64,000 nt of DNA from Deinococcus aetherius (GTDB lineage: Bacteria; Deinococcota; Deinococci; Deinococcales; Deinococcaceae): assembly GCF_025997855.1 (NCBI RefSeq), contig NZ_AP026560.1, forward strand, positions 2,429,001-2,493,000, written 5' to 3'. The notes beneath the pieces were generated by a model. It was not told where the DNA came from. It did no database searches and saw only the letters and a list, made by a program, of their open reading frames with translations. The translations under genes were made by a program, and so were the position numbers. Below are positions 43,802 to 57,400 of this stretch, piece after piece. Within the stretch, counting starts at the first letter, position 1; the number at the start of each line of letters is the position of its first letter.

Positions 43802-45745
43802 GTGAAGAACAAAAAGGTCGTGAACGTCTTTCTGGGCGTTCTCGCACTCCTGCTGGTGGTCGGCATGGCCTACCAGTTCACGCCCAACGTGGGCTCACTC
43901 TTCGGCAACCGTCAGCAGGGCACCCCCGCCCTGAAGGTGAACGGGCAAACCGTCACCGCCGAGGAACTCGAGGCGATCCGCCGGGGCAACCCGGTCCTGG
44001 GCAGCGTGGACGGCGGCGTCCTCGCCGACGACTTCAAGACCTTCATCGTGGCGCAGGCCGTGCGGCAGCAACTCCTCCAGCAGGCCGTGGGGGACATCGA
44101 CGTGAGCCGCGCCGATGTGAACGCCGAGGTCCAGAAGGTCCGCGAGGCGAACAACCTCACCGACAACAAGGCCTGGACGGACGCCCTGCAGGGCGCCGGG
44201 CTCACCGACGCGACCTACCGCGCCCAGGTGCGCGACCAGCTCGCCATCCAGCGCAAGGTGGAAGAACTCCAGAAAACCGCCGCCCCCGCCACCGACGCCG
44301 AGGCGCGGGCGTACTACGACCTCAACCCCCAGGCCTTCCAGAGCGACGCGCGTGTCGTGGGCCGTCAGATCGTGGTGGCCGACAAGGCCAAGGCGCAGAG
44401 CCTCCTCGCGCAGGTGAGGGCCGGGGCGGACTTCGCCAAGTTGGCGAGCCAGAACAGCACCGAGTTCAAGGACCGGGGCGGGGCCCTTGGCCCGGTCGAG
44501 AACGGCACTCCCCGCCCGGTCGCGCAGGTGGCCCTCCCCGCCGAGGTGGGCACGGCGGCCTTCGCCCTGGGGCAGGGCGGGGTCACTGACGTGATCGAGA
44601 GCGGCGGCAAGTTCTACATCGTGAAGGTGGAGAAATTCCTGCCGCCCGCCGTCAAGCCCTTCGAGGAGGCCAAGGCCGACGCCACGACCGCCGTGACCGA
44701 GCAGAAGAAGAACGCGGTCGTCGAGCGGTGGATCACCGACCTCGAACGGAACGCGAAGATCGAGGCCGTGGACCCCAACTGGAAGACCCAGAACCCCACG
44801 GTCGCCCAGGTCGCCGGGCAGAAGATTCCCTACTCGGACGTGGTCGCGCAGGTCGTGCAAAACCAGCAGTTCGCTTCTCTCCTCGGGCAGGTGCCCGCTG
44901 ACCAGGCGGCGGGGCTGGTGAACGGCATCCTCAAGCCGCAGGTCGTCCAGGCGCTCATCGACGGGTACGGCGCCCGGAAGATCGTGCAGGACCGCAAGTT
45001 GCCCCTGGCCGGGACCCGCCAGGAACTCGCGGCGGCCCTGGCGGCGTACGGCAGCCGGGACGTGAAGGTCACCGACGCGGACATCCAGAAGTTCTACGCG
45101 GAGAACCGCCAGCAGTTCGAGACGCCCGGCAGCGCCACCGTGGCCGAGGCGAGCTTCGCCGACCGAGAGAAGGCGAACGCCTTCCGGCAGGGCTGGAACG
45201 GCCAGGGCAGCTTCGTCACCGCCGCCGCACGAGCGGGCGGCACCGTCAGCGAGCGCGGCAGTGTCACGGCGGGCGGGGAAACGCTCGGCCAGGAGCTGAA
45301 CGCGGCCATCTTCACGTCCAAGAACCTCCGTGACGTGGGCGAGGGCAGCCTCAGCGAGGTCGTGCCCGCCGGGAACCGCTTCGTCGTCGCCTACGTGACC
45401 GACCTCAAGCCCGGGGCGGTGCAGCCCCTCGCGGCGGTGCGCGGCCAGATCCGGGATCAGGTGCTCGCTCAGAAGCGCCAGGAGGCCGGGCAGGCATACC
45501 TCGCCAAGGAGATCGCCACGCTCAAGCCCGTGAACAACCTCCAGCAGGTGCTCGCCGCGCAGGAGAAGCGGGTGGCGGCCCAGGCGCCGAAGGCCCCCGC
45601 CACGCAGACCCCGGCCACGCCCGGCGCGGGAAGTGGCGAGGACGCGCCCGCCCAGGGAAACACCGGGAACGGCTCCTCCACCGGGACCCCGGCGAACGGC
45701 GGCACCTCGAACGGCAACGCCAGCGGCAGCGGCTCCAACCCCTGA
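43802..45745 (+). CDS. Membrane-anchored parvulin-type peptidyl-prolyl isomerase (PpiD/SurA-like)
   Basis: Envelope chaperone/foldase. The 647-residue protein has an N-terminal signal anchor (VVNVFLGVLALLLVVGMAYQF). A SurA_N-like helical chaperone region lies at about 45-165. A parvulin domain is at about 180-285 (RQIVVADKAKAQSLLAQVRAGADFAKLA, GGALGPVENG). A second, degenerate parvulin-like region is at about 440-545 (EASFADREKANAFRQGW, GEGSLSEVV), and an Asn/Gly/Ser/Thr tail of about 50 residues ends the protein. GTG start with AAGGAGAT upstream. TAAACT at 43772-43777 may be its promoter. The two-domain plan resembles PpiD. Confidence 0.9.
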   Translation: MKNKKVVNVFLGVLALLLVVGMAYQFTPNVGSLFGNRQQGTPALKVNGQTVTAEELEAIRRGNPVLGSVDGGVLADDFKTFIVAQAVRQQLLQQAVGDIDVSRADVNAEVQKVREANNLTDNKAWTDALQGAGLTDATYRAQVRDQLAIQRKVEELQKTAAPATDAEARAYYDLNPQAFQSDARVVGRQIVVADKAKAQSLLAQVRAGADFAKLASQNSTEFKDRGGALGPVENGTPRPVAQVALPAEVGTAAFALGQGGVTDVIESGGKFYIVKVEKFLPPAVKPFEEAKADATTAVTEQKKNAVVERWITDLERNAKIEAVDPNWKTQNPTVAQVAGQKIPYSDVVAQVVQNQQFASLLGQVPADQAAGLVNGILKPQVVQALIDGYGARKIVQDRKLPLAGTRQELAAALAAYGSRDVKVTDADIQKFYAENRQQFETPGSATVAEASFADREKANAFRQGWNGQGSFVTAAARAGGTVSERGSVTAGGETLGQELNAAIFTSKNLRDVGEGSLSEVVPAGNRFVVAYVTDLKPGAVQPLAAVRGQIRDQVLAQKRQEAGQAYLAKEIATLKPVNNLQQVLAAQEKRVAAQAPKAPATQTPATPGAGSGEDAPAQGNTGNGSSTGTPANGGTSNGNASGSGSNP

Positions 45746-45846
45746 TCCTTCAACCCCTCGCACGGCGGCCTTCCAGACCGGAGGGCCGCTTCTCCTTTGC
45801 CCCGCACTCCGTCATTCGGCGCAGGATGCGGCCCCGCCCGGACCGC

Positions 45847-45861
45847 TAGAATCGCCCGCGT
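45847..45861 (+). promoter_or_regulatory. Promoter of trpS
   Basis: TAGAAT at 45847-45852, 9 bases before the ATG. The surrounding 17 bases are identical to those at 43576-43592. Confidence 0.5.
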
Positions 45862-46854
<993 letters not shown>

Positions 46855-46897
46855 GGGAACGTGGGGGGTGGATTGTGGAATGTGGGGGAGGGGGGCG

Positions 46898-47656
46898 TTG
46901 ACGGCTACGGTCGTTCCTCCCCCGCCCGTCCCCAAGAGCTTCGTCGTTCGCCTGCCGGGCTTCGAGGGGTCGCTGGCCGACCTCGCGGGGGCCCTGCGGG
47001 CGGGGCGGGTGGAGCTGGGGGAGGTGCCGCTGCTCACCCTCACCCGGGACGTGCTGGCGTGGGTGGCGGCGCTGACCGGAGGGGACGGGACGGCCTTCGC
47101 GGAGGCGCACCCCGAGGTGCTGCCCGCGCTGGCGAACGTGATCGCCCTCAAGGCCCGCCTCCTGTTGCCGCAACCCGGGCCGGAGGAAGTTGACCCCGAG
47201 TTCTCCGACGACCCTTTGGAAGACGTGATCGAGGGGGTGGAGGCGCTGGCGGAGCTGGATACGCTGGTGGGTTTTCTGGCCGCCCGGCGCCGGGAACGGG
47301 AGGGGCTGATTCCTGCCCGCGCCGTGCCGCTCGACCTGCCCCGCCGCGAGCGCAGGCGCAACCCGCAGGGCAGCCTCGCCAAGTTAGTGAAGGCTGCGCA
47401 GAACGCCGTGCGTCAGGTCGAGGTGCCACTGCTCGCCCGCGAGCGGCTGACGCTGGCGGACGCGCTGGGGGCGTTGCGTGCCTTCGGGGTCCGGCTGCGG
47501 ACCTTCACCTTCCGGGGGGTTCCTACTGCGGACTGGGGCGAGCGGACAACCTACTTCGCCGCGCTGCTGGAGGGCGTGAAGGAGGGGTCCTTCAGCGCCG
47601 AGCAGGAGGGGGTGTACGGAGAGATTCGGGTGACTTCGCATGAAACAGAGGGCTAG
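46898..47656 (+). CDS. scpA: Segregation and condensation protein A (ScpA)
   Basis: Kleisin subunit of the SMC-ScpAB condensin. The 252-residue protein has the N-terminal kleisin start FVVRLPGFEGSLADLAGALRAG and the LTLTRDVLAWVAAL segment, then ALANVIALKARLLLPQP. A charged linker follows, and the C-terminal winged-helix half ends with TYFAALLEGVKEGSFSAEQE and GEIRVT. The start is uncertain: TTG at 46898 follows a purine-rich GGGAGGGGGGCG, while GTG 46868 or ATG 46880 would add residues from a repeat-like sequence. No scpB is adjacent. The gene is convergent with the shikimate-dehydrogenase-like gene. Confidence 0.87.
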   Translation: MTATVVPPPPVPKSFVVRLPGFEGSLADLAGALRAGRVELGEVPLLTLTRDVLAWVAALTGGDGTAFAEAHPEVLPALANVIALKARLLLPQPGPEEVDPEFSDDPLEDVIEGVEALAELDTLVGFLAARRREREGLIPARAVPLDLPRRERRRNPQGSLAKLVKAAQNAVRQVEVPLLARERLTLADALGALRAFGVRLRTFTFRGVPTADWGERTTYFAALLEGVKEGSFSAEQEGVYGEIRVTSHETEG

Positions 47657-47659
47657 AAA

Positions 47660-47701
47660 GGGGAAGGCATCTTCCTGGTGGTAGGGCCGCTTGCCTTCCC
47701 C
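47660..47701. terminator. Hairpin between convergent scpA and sdhL-like genes
   Basis: GGGGAAGGCA (47660-47669) and TGCCTTCCCC (47692-47701) form a perfect 10-base-pair stem with a 22-base loop and no T-run. Confidence 0.5.
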
Positions 47702-47754
47702 CTCTGCAAGCAGCTTTGCAAGTCCCGCAAGGGAAGAGGGAGAAAGAACCCACC

Positions 47755-48561
47755 TCAGCCACGAGCCAGCGCCGCCGCCCGCGCCACCTGCTCGTCCGTC
47801 GGGCGCAACCCGGTGTAGAGGACGAACTGCTCCAGCGCCTGCAAGACGGCGACCTCGGCCCCGGTGATGACCCTTTTGCCGAGGGTCCGGGCGTGGCGGA
47901 TCAGGGGCGTCTCAGGCGGGAGGGCCACCACGTCGAGGACGGTCTGTGCCCGCTCGATGATTTCGGGTGGGAAGGCGAGGTCGTCCGCCTCCGGCCCCCC
48001 CGTCATGCCGATGGGGGTGACGTTGACGAGCAGGTCAGCCCCGGCGGGGTCGAGGTCGGGGCGCCAGGTGTAGCCGCACGCCTCCGCCAGCGCACGCCCC
48101 GCCCCCTCGTTCCGCGCGAGGATGGTGCCCGAAAGAAACCCTGCGTCCCGGAGGGCGGACGCCACTGCCTTCGCCATACCGCCGCTGCCCCGCAGGCTGA
48201 AGGTGGAGTCGGTGGGCACGTCCGAGAGCAGCTTCGACACCGCGATGTAATCGGTGTTGTAGGCCCGCAGATACCCGTCCTCGTTCACGATGGTGTTCAC
48301 CGAGCCGATGACGGCGGCGGAGGGGTCGAGTTCGTCCACATAGGCGATGCACGCCTCCTTGAAGGGCATGGAGACCGCGCAGCCCCGGATGCCCAGCGCC
48401 CGGACGCCGCCGATGGCCCCGCGCAGGTCGCTCGTCGTGAACGCCTTGTAGAGGTAGTCGAGCCCCAGTTCCTCGTACAGGGCGTTGTGGAAGCGGGTGC
48501 CGAAGTTGCCGGGGCGGCCCGCCAGGGACATGCACAGGCGGGTGTCCTTGCTAATTCTCAT
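47755..48561 (-). CDS. Shikimate dehydrogenase-like protein (HI0607/SdhL subgroup)
   Basis: NAD(P)-dependent dehydrogenase of the shikimate dehydrogenase superfamily. The 268-residue protein opens with LCMSLAGRPGNFGTRFHN in place of the usual SxS shikimate motif. That opening, the long RALGIRGCAVSMPFKE block and AYNTDY all fit the HI0607-type SDH-like subgroup. The catalytic Lys (MPFKE) and Asp (NTD) are present, as is the cofactor-binding GSGGMAKAVASAL. These enzymes act poorly on shikimate, and their physiological substrate is unsettled. It is 13 bases from argC on the same strand. True aroE was not seen in the window. Confidence 0.88.
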   Translation of the reverse strand: MRISKDTRLCMSLAGRPGNFGTRFHNALYEELGLDYLYKAFTTSDLRGAIGGVRALGIRGCAVSMPFKEACIAYVDELDPSAAVIGSVNTIVNEDGYLRAYNTDYIAVSKLLSDVPTDSTFSLRGSGGMAKAVASALRDAGFLSGTILARNEGAGRALAEACGYTWRPDLDPAGADLLVNVTPIGMTGGPEADDLAFPPEIIERAQTVLDVVALPPETPLIRHARTLGKRVITGAEVAVLQALEQFVLYTGLRPTDEQVARAAALARG

Positions 48562-48574
48562 GTCGAGGACAGCC

Positions 48575-49515
<941 letters not shown>

Positions 49516-49519
<4 letters not shown>

Positions 49520-50031
49520 GGCAGGTGTTCTCCGTAACAGCGTCGTACCAGTTCGGCGAGGTCCCCCTTGGCCCGGTCGCCGCCCTCGATGCGCCGCAAC
49601 AGATGTCCGGGCGTGAGCCACTCGGCCTCGCTGAAATCGTCCGGGTTGTAGGTGGGCGCCGTGTCCGCGCGAATCTCGTAGACGTGCATGAAAGAGCTGA
49701 AATTCGTCCGATGGGGCGAGAAGGCGGCGATCTCCCGCCACGGCACCGTGTCCACGTCGAGGTTCAATTCCTCGCGCGTCTCGCGGCGGAAGGCGGCCTC
49801 GTAGCCCTCGCCGGACTCCACGTGCCCGCCCACACTCATGTCGAGGCAGCCGGGAAACGTTCGTTTGTGGAGGGTGCGGCGCGGAATCCACAGCTCACCG
49901 CGCGAATCGACGACGAAGGCATTGACCACCCGCACGGGCAGGCGCCGCGCCCAGGCCTCGCCACGGGTGACCCGCCCCACCACCTCGTCCCGTTCGTTCA
50001 CGAGGTCGAGCCATTCCTCAGCCGCCGTCAT
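49516..50031 (-). CDS. Nudix hydrolase (YfcD/IPP-isomerase-like)
   Basis: Nudix-fold pyrophosphohydrolase. The 171-residue protein has [21 protein letters not shown], as in YfcD and type 1 IPP isomerases, then the Nudix box G-x5-E-x7-RETREEL starting at [16 protein letters not shown]. The absence of the IPP-isomerase Cys in the first active-site position makes a hydrolase more likely. It is translationally coupled to argC and lies 9 bases from argF on the same strand, so argF, nudix, argC and the SDH-like gene may form one transcription unit. The substrate is unknown. Confidence 0.9.
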
Positions 50032-50040
50032 CCCCGTGTT

Positions 50041-51072
<1,032 letters not shown>

Positions 51073-51086
51073 AGGGGATGAGTATA
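51073..51086 (-). promoter_or_regulatory. Promoter of argF
   Basis: On the minus strand TATACT (51086-51081), 8 bases, ATG at 51072. No operator-like palindrome was recognised. Confidence 0.55.
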
Positions 51087-51135
51087 CGCAAAGCGTGAGA
51101 AAACATGCAGCCGGAGGAGGAGGCCGGACGTCCTC

Positions 51136-51148
51136 TACCCTGTGACCC
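51136..51148 (+). promoter_or_regulatory. Leaderless promoter of the metallo-beta-lactamase gene
   Basis: TACCCT at 51136-51141, 7 bases, ATG at 51149. Confidence 0.65.
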
Positions 51149-52153
<1,005 letters not shown>

Positions 52154-52203
52154 GCGCAAGGGACGACGAAGGCCGGACTCCCGCCCCACTCTCCCCCATC
52201 CCG

Positions 52204-52216
52204 TACCCTGTCTCCC
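52204..52216 (+). promoter_or_regulatory. Leaderless promoter of hisJ
   Basis: TACCCT at 52204-52209, 7 bases, ATG at 52217. It is nearly the same string as the promoter at 51136. Confidence 0.65.
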
Positions 52217-52994
52217 ATGACCTCGCCCCTCTTCGACTCCCACATGCACACGCCGCTGTGCGGGCACGCGACGGGCACGCCGCGCGAGTACGCCCGGGCA
52301 GCCCTGAACGCGGGCCTGGCGGGCGTGTGCTTCACCGACCACAGCCCCATGCCCGCGTGGTACGACGCGCCGTGGCGGATGCGGCGGGACCAGCTCGGGA
52401 CGTACGTGGAGAGCGTGCTGGAGGCGCGGGCGGAGTTCCTGGGGCGCCTGGAGGTGCGGCTGGGCCTGGAGGCCGACTTCCACCCCGGCACCGAGCGGTA
52501 CGTGGCGGAGTTGCTGGAGACCCACGACTGGGACTACGTGATCGGCTCGGTCCACTACATCGGCGCCTGGGGCTTCGACAACCCGGAGCACGCGGACGAG
52601 TACGGGGCGCGCGACCTCGGCACCCTCTACCACCACTACTACGCGCTCGTGGAGGGGGCGGCGCGCAGCGGGCTCTTCGACGCCATCGGACACCTCGACC
52701 TCCCCAAGAAGTTCGGGCACCGCGACCCCGACGGCTACGCGGCCCTGCACGCCCTCGACGTGATCGCCGAGCGCGGCCTCTCGCTCGACTTCAACACGGC
52801 GGGCTGGCGCAAACCCGTCGGCGAGGCCTACCCCGCCCCCGACCTCACCCGCGCCGCCGGCGAGCGCGGCATTCCTTTCGTCCTGGGTAGCGACGCCCAC
52901 AGGCCGGAGGAGGTCGGCTACCACTTCACCGAGGCGATCAAGCAACTGCACGACGTGGGCGGCCGGATCGTGACCTACCAGGGCCGGGTGCGGC

Positions 52995-53002
<8 letters not shown>
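52217..53002 (+). CDS. hisJ: Histidinol-phosphate phosphatase, PHP type
   Basis: PHP-fold phosphatase for the penultimate step of histidine synthesis. The 261-residue protein has the trinuclear-metal motifs DSHMHTPLCGHATG at 8-21, CFTDHSP, LGLEADFHPG, VIGSVHYI, GHLDLPKKFG, DFNTAGWRK and GSDAHRPEEVG, all in HisK/HisJ order. All metal ligands appear intact. It overlaps polX by 8 bases, so both PHP-containing proteins are co-translated. Confidence 0.92.
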
Positions 53003-54695
<1,693 letters not shown>

Positions 54696-55047
54696 GGAAG
54701 GCGTACCCTGCCTCTCCGTCGTTCCCGGAAAAAGCACAAGGGGTGTTGAGGGGTGGGTTTTCTGGAACGCCCTGCGCGTTCACCCCCCTCCCAGCCTCCC
54801 CCACAAGGGGGGAGGGGCAAAAAGAGCGGGAGCCTTTGCGCTTTTCAGAACGCCAAGCCGGACGCTCTATGAGTGTAAGCAGGCGGACGCCCCAGGCCCA
54901 CGACCCCGCCTTGCTCGCGCAGCGAGACGGTGGGCCCACAAACGGGTTGCGACAAGATCAAACATTGTGTTCAGAAGAACCTGTCCACCCGCGCCGCCCG
55001 TGTGTCCTTGCCGAGCGCAGCGGAAAGCTCCCCCTGCCCCCTACCCC
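54696..55047. other. Repeat-like non-coding interval after polX
   Basis: About 350 bases without a supported gene. It contains a G/C hairpin with CCTCCCCC and GGGGGAGG arms near 54796-54817, followed by GGCAAAAAG, a possible terminator. TTTTCTGGAACGCC (54758-54771) recurs as TTTTCAGAACGCC (54841-54853). The part at 54930-54990 is AT-richer (TTGCGACAAGATCAAACATTG). No promoter could be assigned. Confidence 0.5.
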
Positions 55048-56214
55048 CTACTCGAACCGCCCCCGCCCAGGCTCCGGCAAGCGGTAGGCAATCACCGCAC
55101 TCGGCAGCAGCAACGTCAGGCTCACCAACGCGGCCGTCGTCGGGCTCGTCACGTCCGCCAGCGCCCCGACCAGGAAGATCAGCAGCCCCGCGAATCCCCA
55201 CGAGAAGCCCATCATGACGCTGCTCGCCACCGCGACATGCCCCGGCGCGTACTCCTGCGCGGCGACCACGCCGACCGGCACGCTCGCATTCACGGCCGCC
55301 CCGACCAGAAAGGTGAGCGGGTAGAACCACCAGTGGGCCGGGCTCGACAGGATCAGCAACGCGAAGAAGGGGATGGTGGTGAGGATGGCCGCCCGCAGCA
55401 CCGGCACCCGCCCGTAGCGGTCGCTCGCCCGCCCGCCGACGATCCCGCCGAGGGCGCTGGCGACGGCGTACACGGCCAGCGTGATCCCGACCTCCCGCGC
55501 CCCGAAGCCCCGACCCAGCAGGATGAAGGGGAGCATGGCGTTGTAGCCCATGCTGGCGAGCGACCGCAGCACCGCCATCGCCCAGAGGGCCACGAGCGGC
55601 CCCCGGAAGATGCGCGCGTACTCGGCCAGACCGACCCGGCGCCCGGTGGCCCGACCTGACGGCGTGACCGCGAAGGTGAGGGCCGCCAGCCCCGCGCCGA
55701 TCAGGGCGAACCAGGGGAGATTCGTCAGGCCGACTCCGGCGAAGACCGGGCCCAGCGCCATGCCCGCCGTGCCCCCGGCGCTGAAGAGACTGGCCCACAG
55801 CCCCCGCTTCTCGGGTGGGCTGTTCAGGGCGACGTAGGCCGCCCCCGCCGGGTGGAAGAAGCCGCTGCCGAACCCGGAGACGGCGACGAGCAGCACGAGC
55901 GCCCCGAACCACGGCACGAAGCCCATCAGCGTGAGGCCCAGGCCCGTCACCAGGGGGCCGAGGGCGGCGGCGTAACGGCGGTCGAACCGCTCGCCGACGA
56001 TGCCGAGCAGGGGCTGGAGCACGCTGCTCGTGAGGCTGTACACGCTGGAGAGCAGGGTGACGGCGGCGATGGACACGCCGAAGCGGCCCTGGAGGGCGGG
56101 GGTCAGGGGGGTGAGCATCGCCCCGTAGGCGTCGTTGATGAAGTGCCCCGCCGTCACGGCTACGGCGACGGCGGTGGCGTGGCGGACGACGGCGGGGGAG
56201 GCGGCGGCTCGCAT
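55048..56214 (-). CDS. Fsr-like MFS transporter (fosmidomycin-resistance type)
   Basis: Twelve-helix major facilitator. The 388-residue protein has AVTAGHFINDAYGAMLTPLTPAL in the first helix and loop, the Fsr-group signature. The loop 2-3 region reads GIVGERFDRRYAAALG, helix 5 has SAGGTAGMALGPVFAG, and the second-half loop reads GGRASDRYGRVPVL. Substrate unknown; Fsr relatives export fosmidomycin and other compounds. TAGGGT 7 bases upstream marks the start. It is divergent from the PRTase-like gene. Confidence 0.9.
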   Translation of the reverse strand: MRAAASPAVVRHATAVAVAVTAGHFINDAYGAMLTPLTPALQGRFGVSIAAVTLLSSVYSLTSSVLQPLLGIVGERFDRRYAAALGPLVTGLGLTLMGFVPWFGALVLLVAVSGFGSGFFHPAGAAYVALNSPPEKRGLWASLFSAGGTAGMALGPVFAGVGLTNLPWFALIGAGLAALTFAVTPSGRATGRRVGLAEYARIFRGPLVALWAMAVLRSLASMGYNAMLPFILLGRGFGAREVGITLAVYAVASALGGIVGGRASDRYGRVPVLRAAILTTIPFFALLILSSPAHWWFYPLTFLVGAAVNASVPVGVVAAQEYAPGHVAVASSVMMGFSWGFAGLLIFLVGALADVTSPTTAALVSLTLLLPSAVIAYRLPEPGRGRFE

Positions 56215-56227
56215 GGACCTTACCCTA
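56215..56227 (-). promoter_or_regulatory. Leaderless promoter of the Fsr-like gene
   Basis: On the minus strand TAGGGT (56227-56222), 7 bases, ATG at 56214. Confidence 0.55.
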
Positions 56228-56339
56228 CCCCCCGGCCCGCGTAGGGCGTCCAGCGGGGCGGGCCGGGCCTCGCCGCCTGCCCCCGAAGTGTGAACTTTGC
56301 CCCACCCGGGGAGTCAACGCCGTGAATGAGCCCAGACGT

Positions 56340-56352
56340 TAAGCTTCTCCTC
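56340..56352 (+). promoter_or_regulatory. Leaderless promoter of the PRTase-like gene
   Basis: TAAGCT at 56340-56345, 7 bases, ATG at 56353. It favours that ATG over the one at 56326. Confidence 0.55.
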
Positions 56353-56868
56353 ATGGTCGCCACGTTCCGGGAGATGATTACCGCCACCCTGCCGTCCGAG
56401 GAGCGGCTGCGAGCCCGGCTCGCGCAGATGTCGCCGGGGGAGTGGGCGGAGTTGGCGCAGGTCTTCGCGGCGGCCCTGCCGGAACTCGACGCCGTGCTCG
56501 GCCTGCCCGGCGGGGCCGACCTGGCGGGCAGCCTGGCGCGGGCGCGCGGCGTCGCGCTGCTCGACGCGGCCCTCCCCGGCGACGTGGACAGTTGGTTACC
56601 CCCCATTCCCCCCAGCGGGGAGGTCGTGATCGTGACGGATCATCTTCAGGGCGGCGGACCCGAGTTGGAGGCGGTGGCCCTCGCCACGAGCCACGGCCTG
56701 CGCGTCCTGGCCGTGGCGGCGGCGGTCGAGCGCACGAGCGCCGGGGCGCGGGGCCGCCTCGAACTCCAGGGGGTGCGGGTGTACACCGCCCTGCAACTCG
56801 CCGACACCCCGCGCGGTCTGGTCTTCGAACGCCGCGCCCCCCGGCGCTGGCGGGAGCGGCACCGCTAG
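56353..56868 (+). CDS. Degenerate orotate-phosphoribosyltransferase-like protein
   Basis: The 171-residue protein has the outline of a type I phosphoribosyltransferase related to PyrE: DAVLGLPGGADLAGSLARARGVALLDA at about 48-75, then VVIVTDHLQGGGPELEAVALATSHGL in the place of the PRPP loop (usually VVxxDDVxTTGGS). RGRLELQGVRVYTALQLAD at the end matches the PyrE C-terminus. In the PRPP loop the two acidic residues are reduced to TDH and the TTGGS turn to QGGG. Catalysis is doubtful, so it may bind a nucleotide and regulate. No pyr genes are nearby. Confidence 0.7.
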   Translation: MVATFREMITATLPSEERLRARLAQMSPGEWAELAQVFAAALPELDAVLGLPGGADLAGSLARARGVALLDAALPGDVDSWLPPIPPSGEVVIVTDHLQGGGPELEAVALATSHGLRVLAVAAAVERTSAGARGRLELQGVRVYTALQLADTPRGLVFERRAPRRWRERHR

Positions 56869-56875
56869 GCGGCGC

Positions 56876-57400
56876 TCAGCCGTTCTCCCCCGCCGTGTAG
56901 GCCCGCAGCGCCCGTTCCTCGGCGGGGATTCGAACCAGAAGCAGGAGCGCGGCGTTGAGCACGGTGAAGGCGAGGGCGGTGCGCCACGCCCCCACCGCCA
57001 GGGGCGCCGAGGCCAGCTCCAGGGCGACGACCGCGTAATTGGGGTGGGGCAGGAAGCGGAAGGGGCCGCCCCGCACCCGCTCCCCCCCGGGCACGATCAG
57101 GATGCGCGTGTTCCAGAACCTCCCCAGCGTGCGGATGACCCAGTACCGCAGCGGCTGGGCGAGCACGAAGAGGAGGAGGGCGGGCCAGCTTACCCGAGCC
57201 CCCGAACGGCGCCCTTCGAGCAGGGTGGCGATCATCCAGGCGGGGTGCAGCACGAAGAAGAGGGGGTAATGTTCCCGCCCGTACTCGACGGCGCCGTGCT
57301 CGCGCGCCCAACGTTCGTTGGCGCGGGCCACGCGCAGTTCGAGGAGCCGCTGCACGGTCAAGAAGACGAGGAGGAGGGGGGCGAGGATGCGGGCGTTCAT
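56876..57400 (-). CDS. Isoprenylcysteine carboxyl methyltransferase-like membrane protein
   Basis: Membrane protein of the ICMT/phospholipid methyltransferase type. The 174-residue protein has about five hydrophobic segments (ILAPLLLVFLTVQRLLELRVA, ALLLFVLAQPLRYWVI). The family's SAM-binding region GGPFRFLPHPNYAVVALELASAPL is present, followed by a last helix pair. The ATG at 57400 overlaps the stop of the upstream gene (ATGA) and also has TAAGCT 7 bases upstream, inside that gene. Methyl acceptor unknown; in bacteria such proteins often act with type III polyketide genes, none of which is here. Confidence 0.83.
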   Translation of the reverse strand: MNARILAPLLLVFLTVQRLLELRVARANERWAREHGAVEYGREHYPLFFVLHPAWMIATLLEGRRSGARVSWPALLLFVLAQPLRYWVIRTLGRFWNTRILIVPGGERVRGGPFRFLPHPNYAVVALELASAPLAVGAWRTALAFTVLNAALLLLVRIPAEERALRAYTAGENG

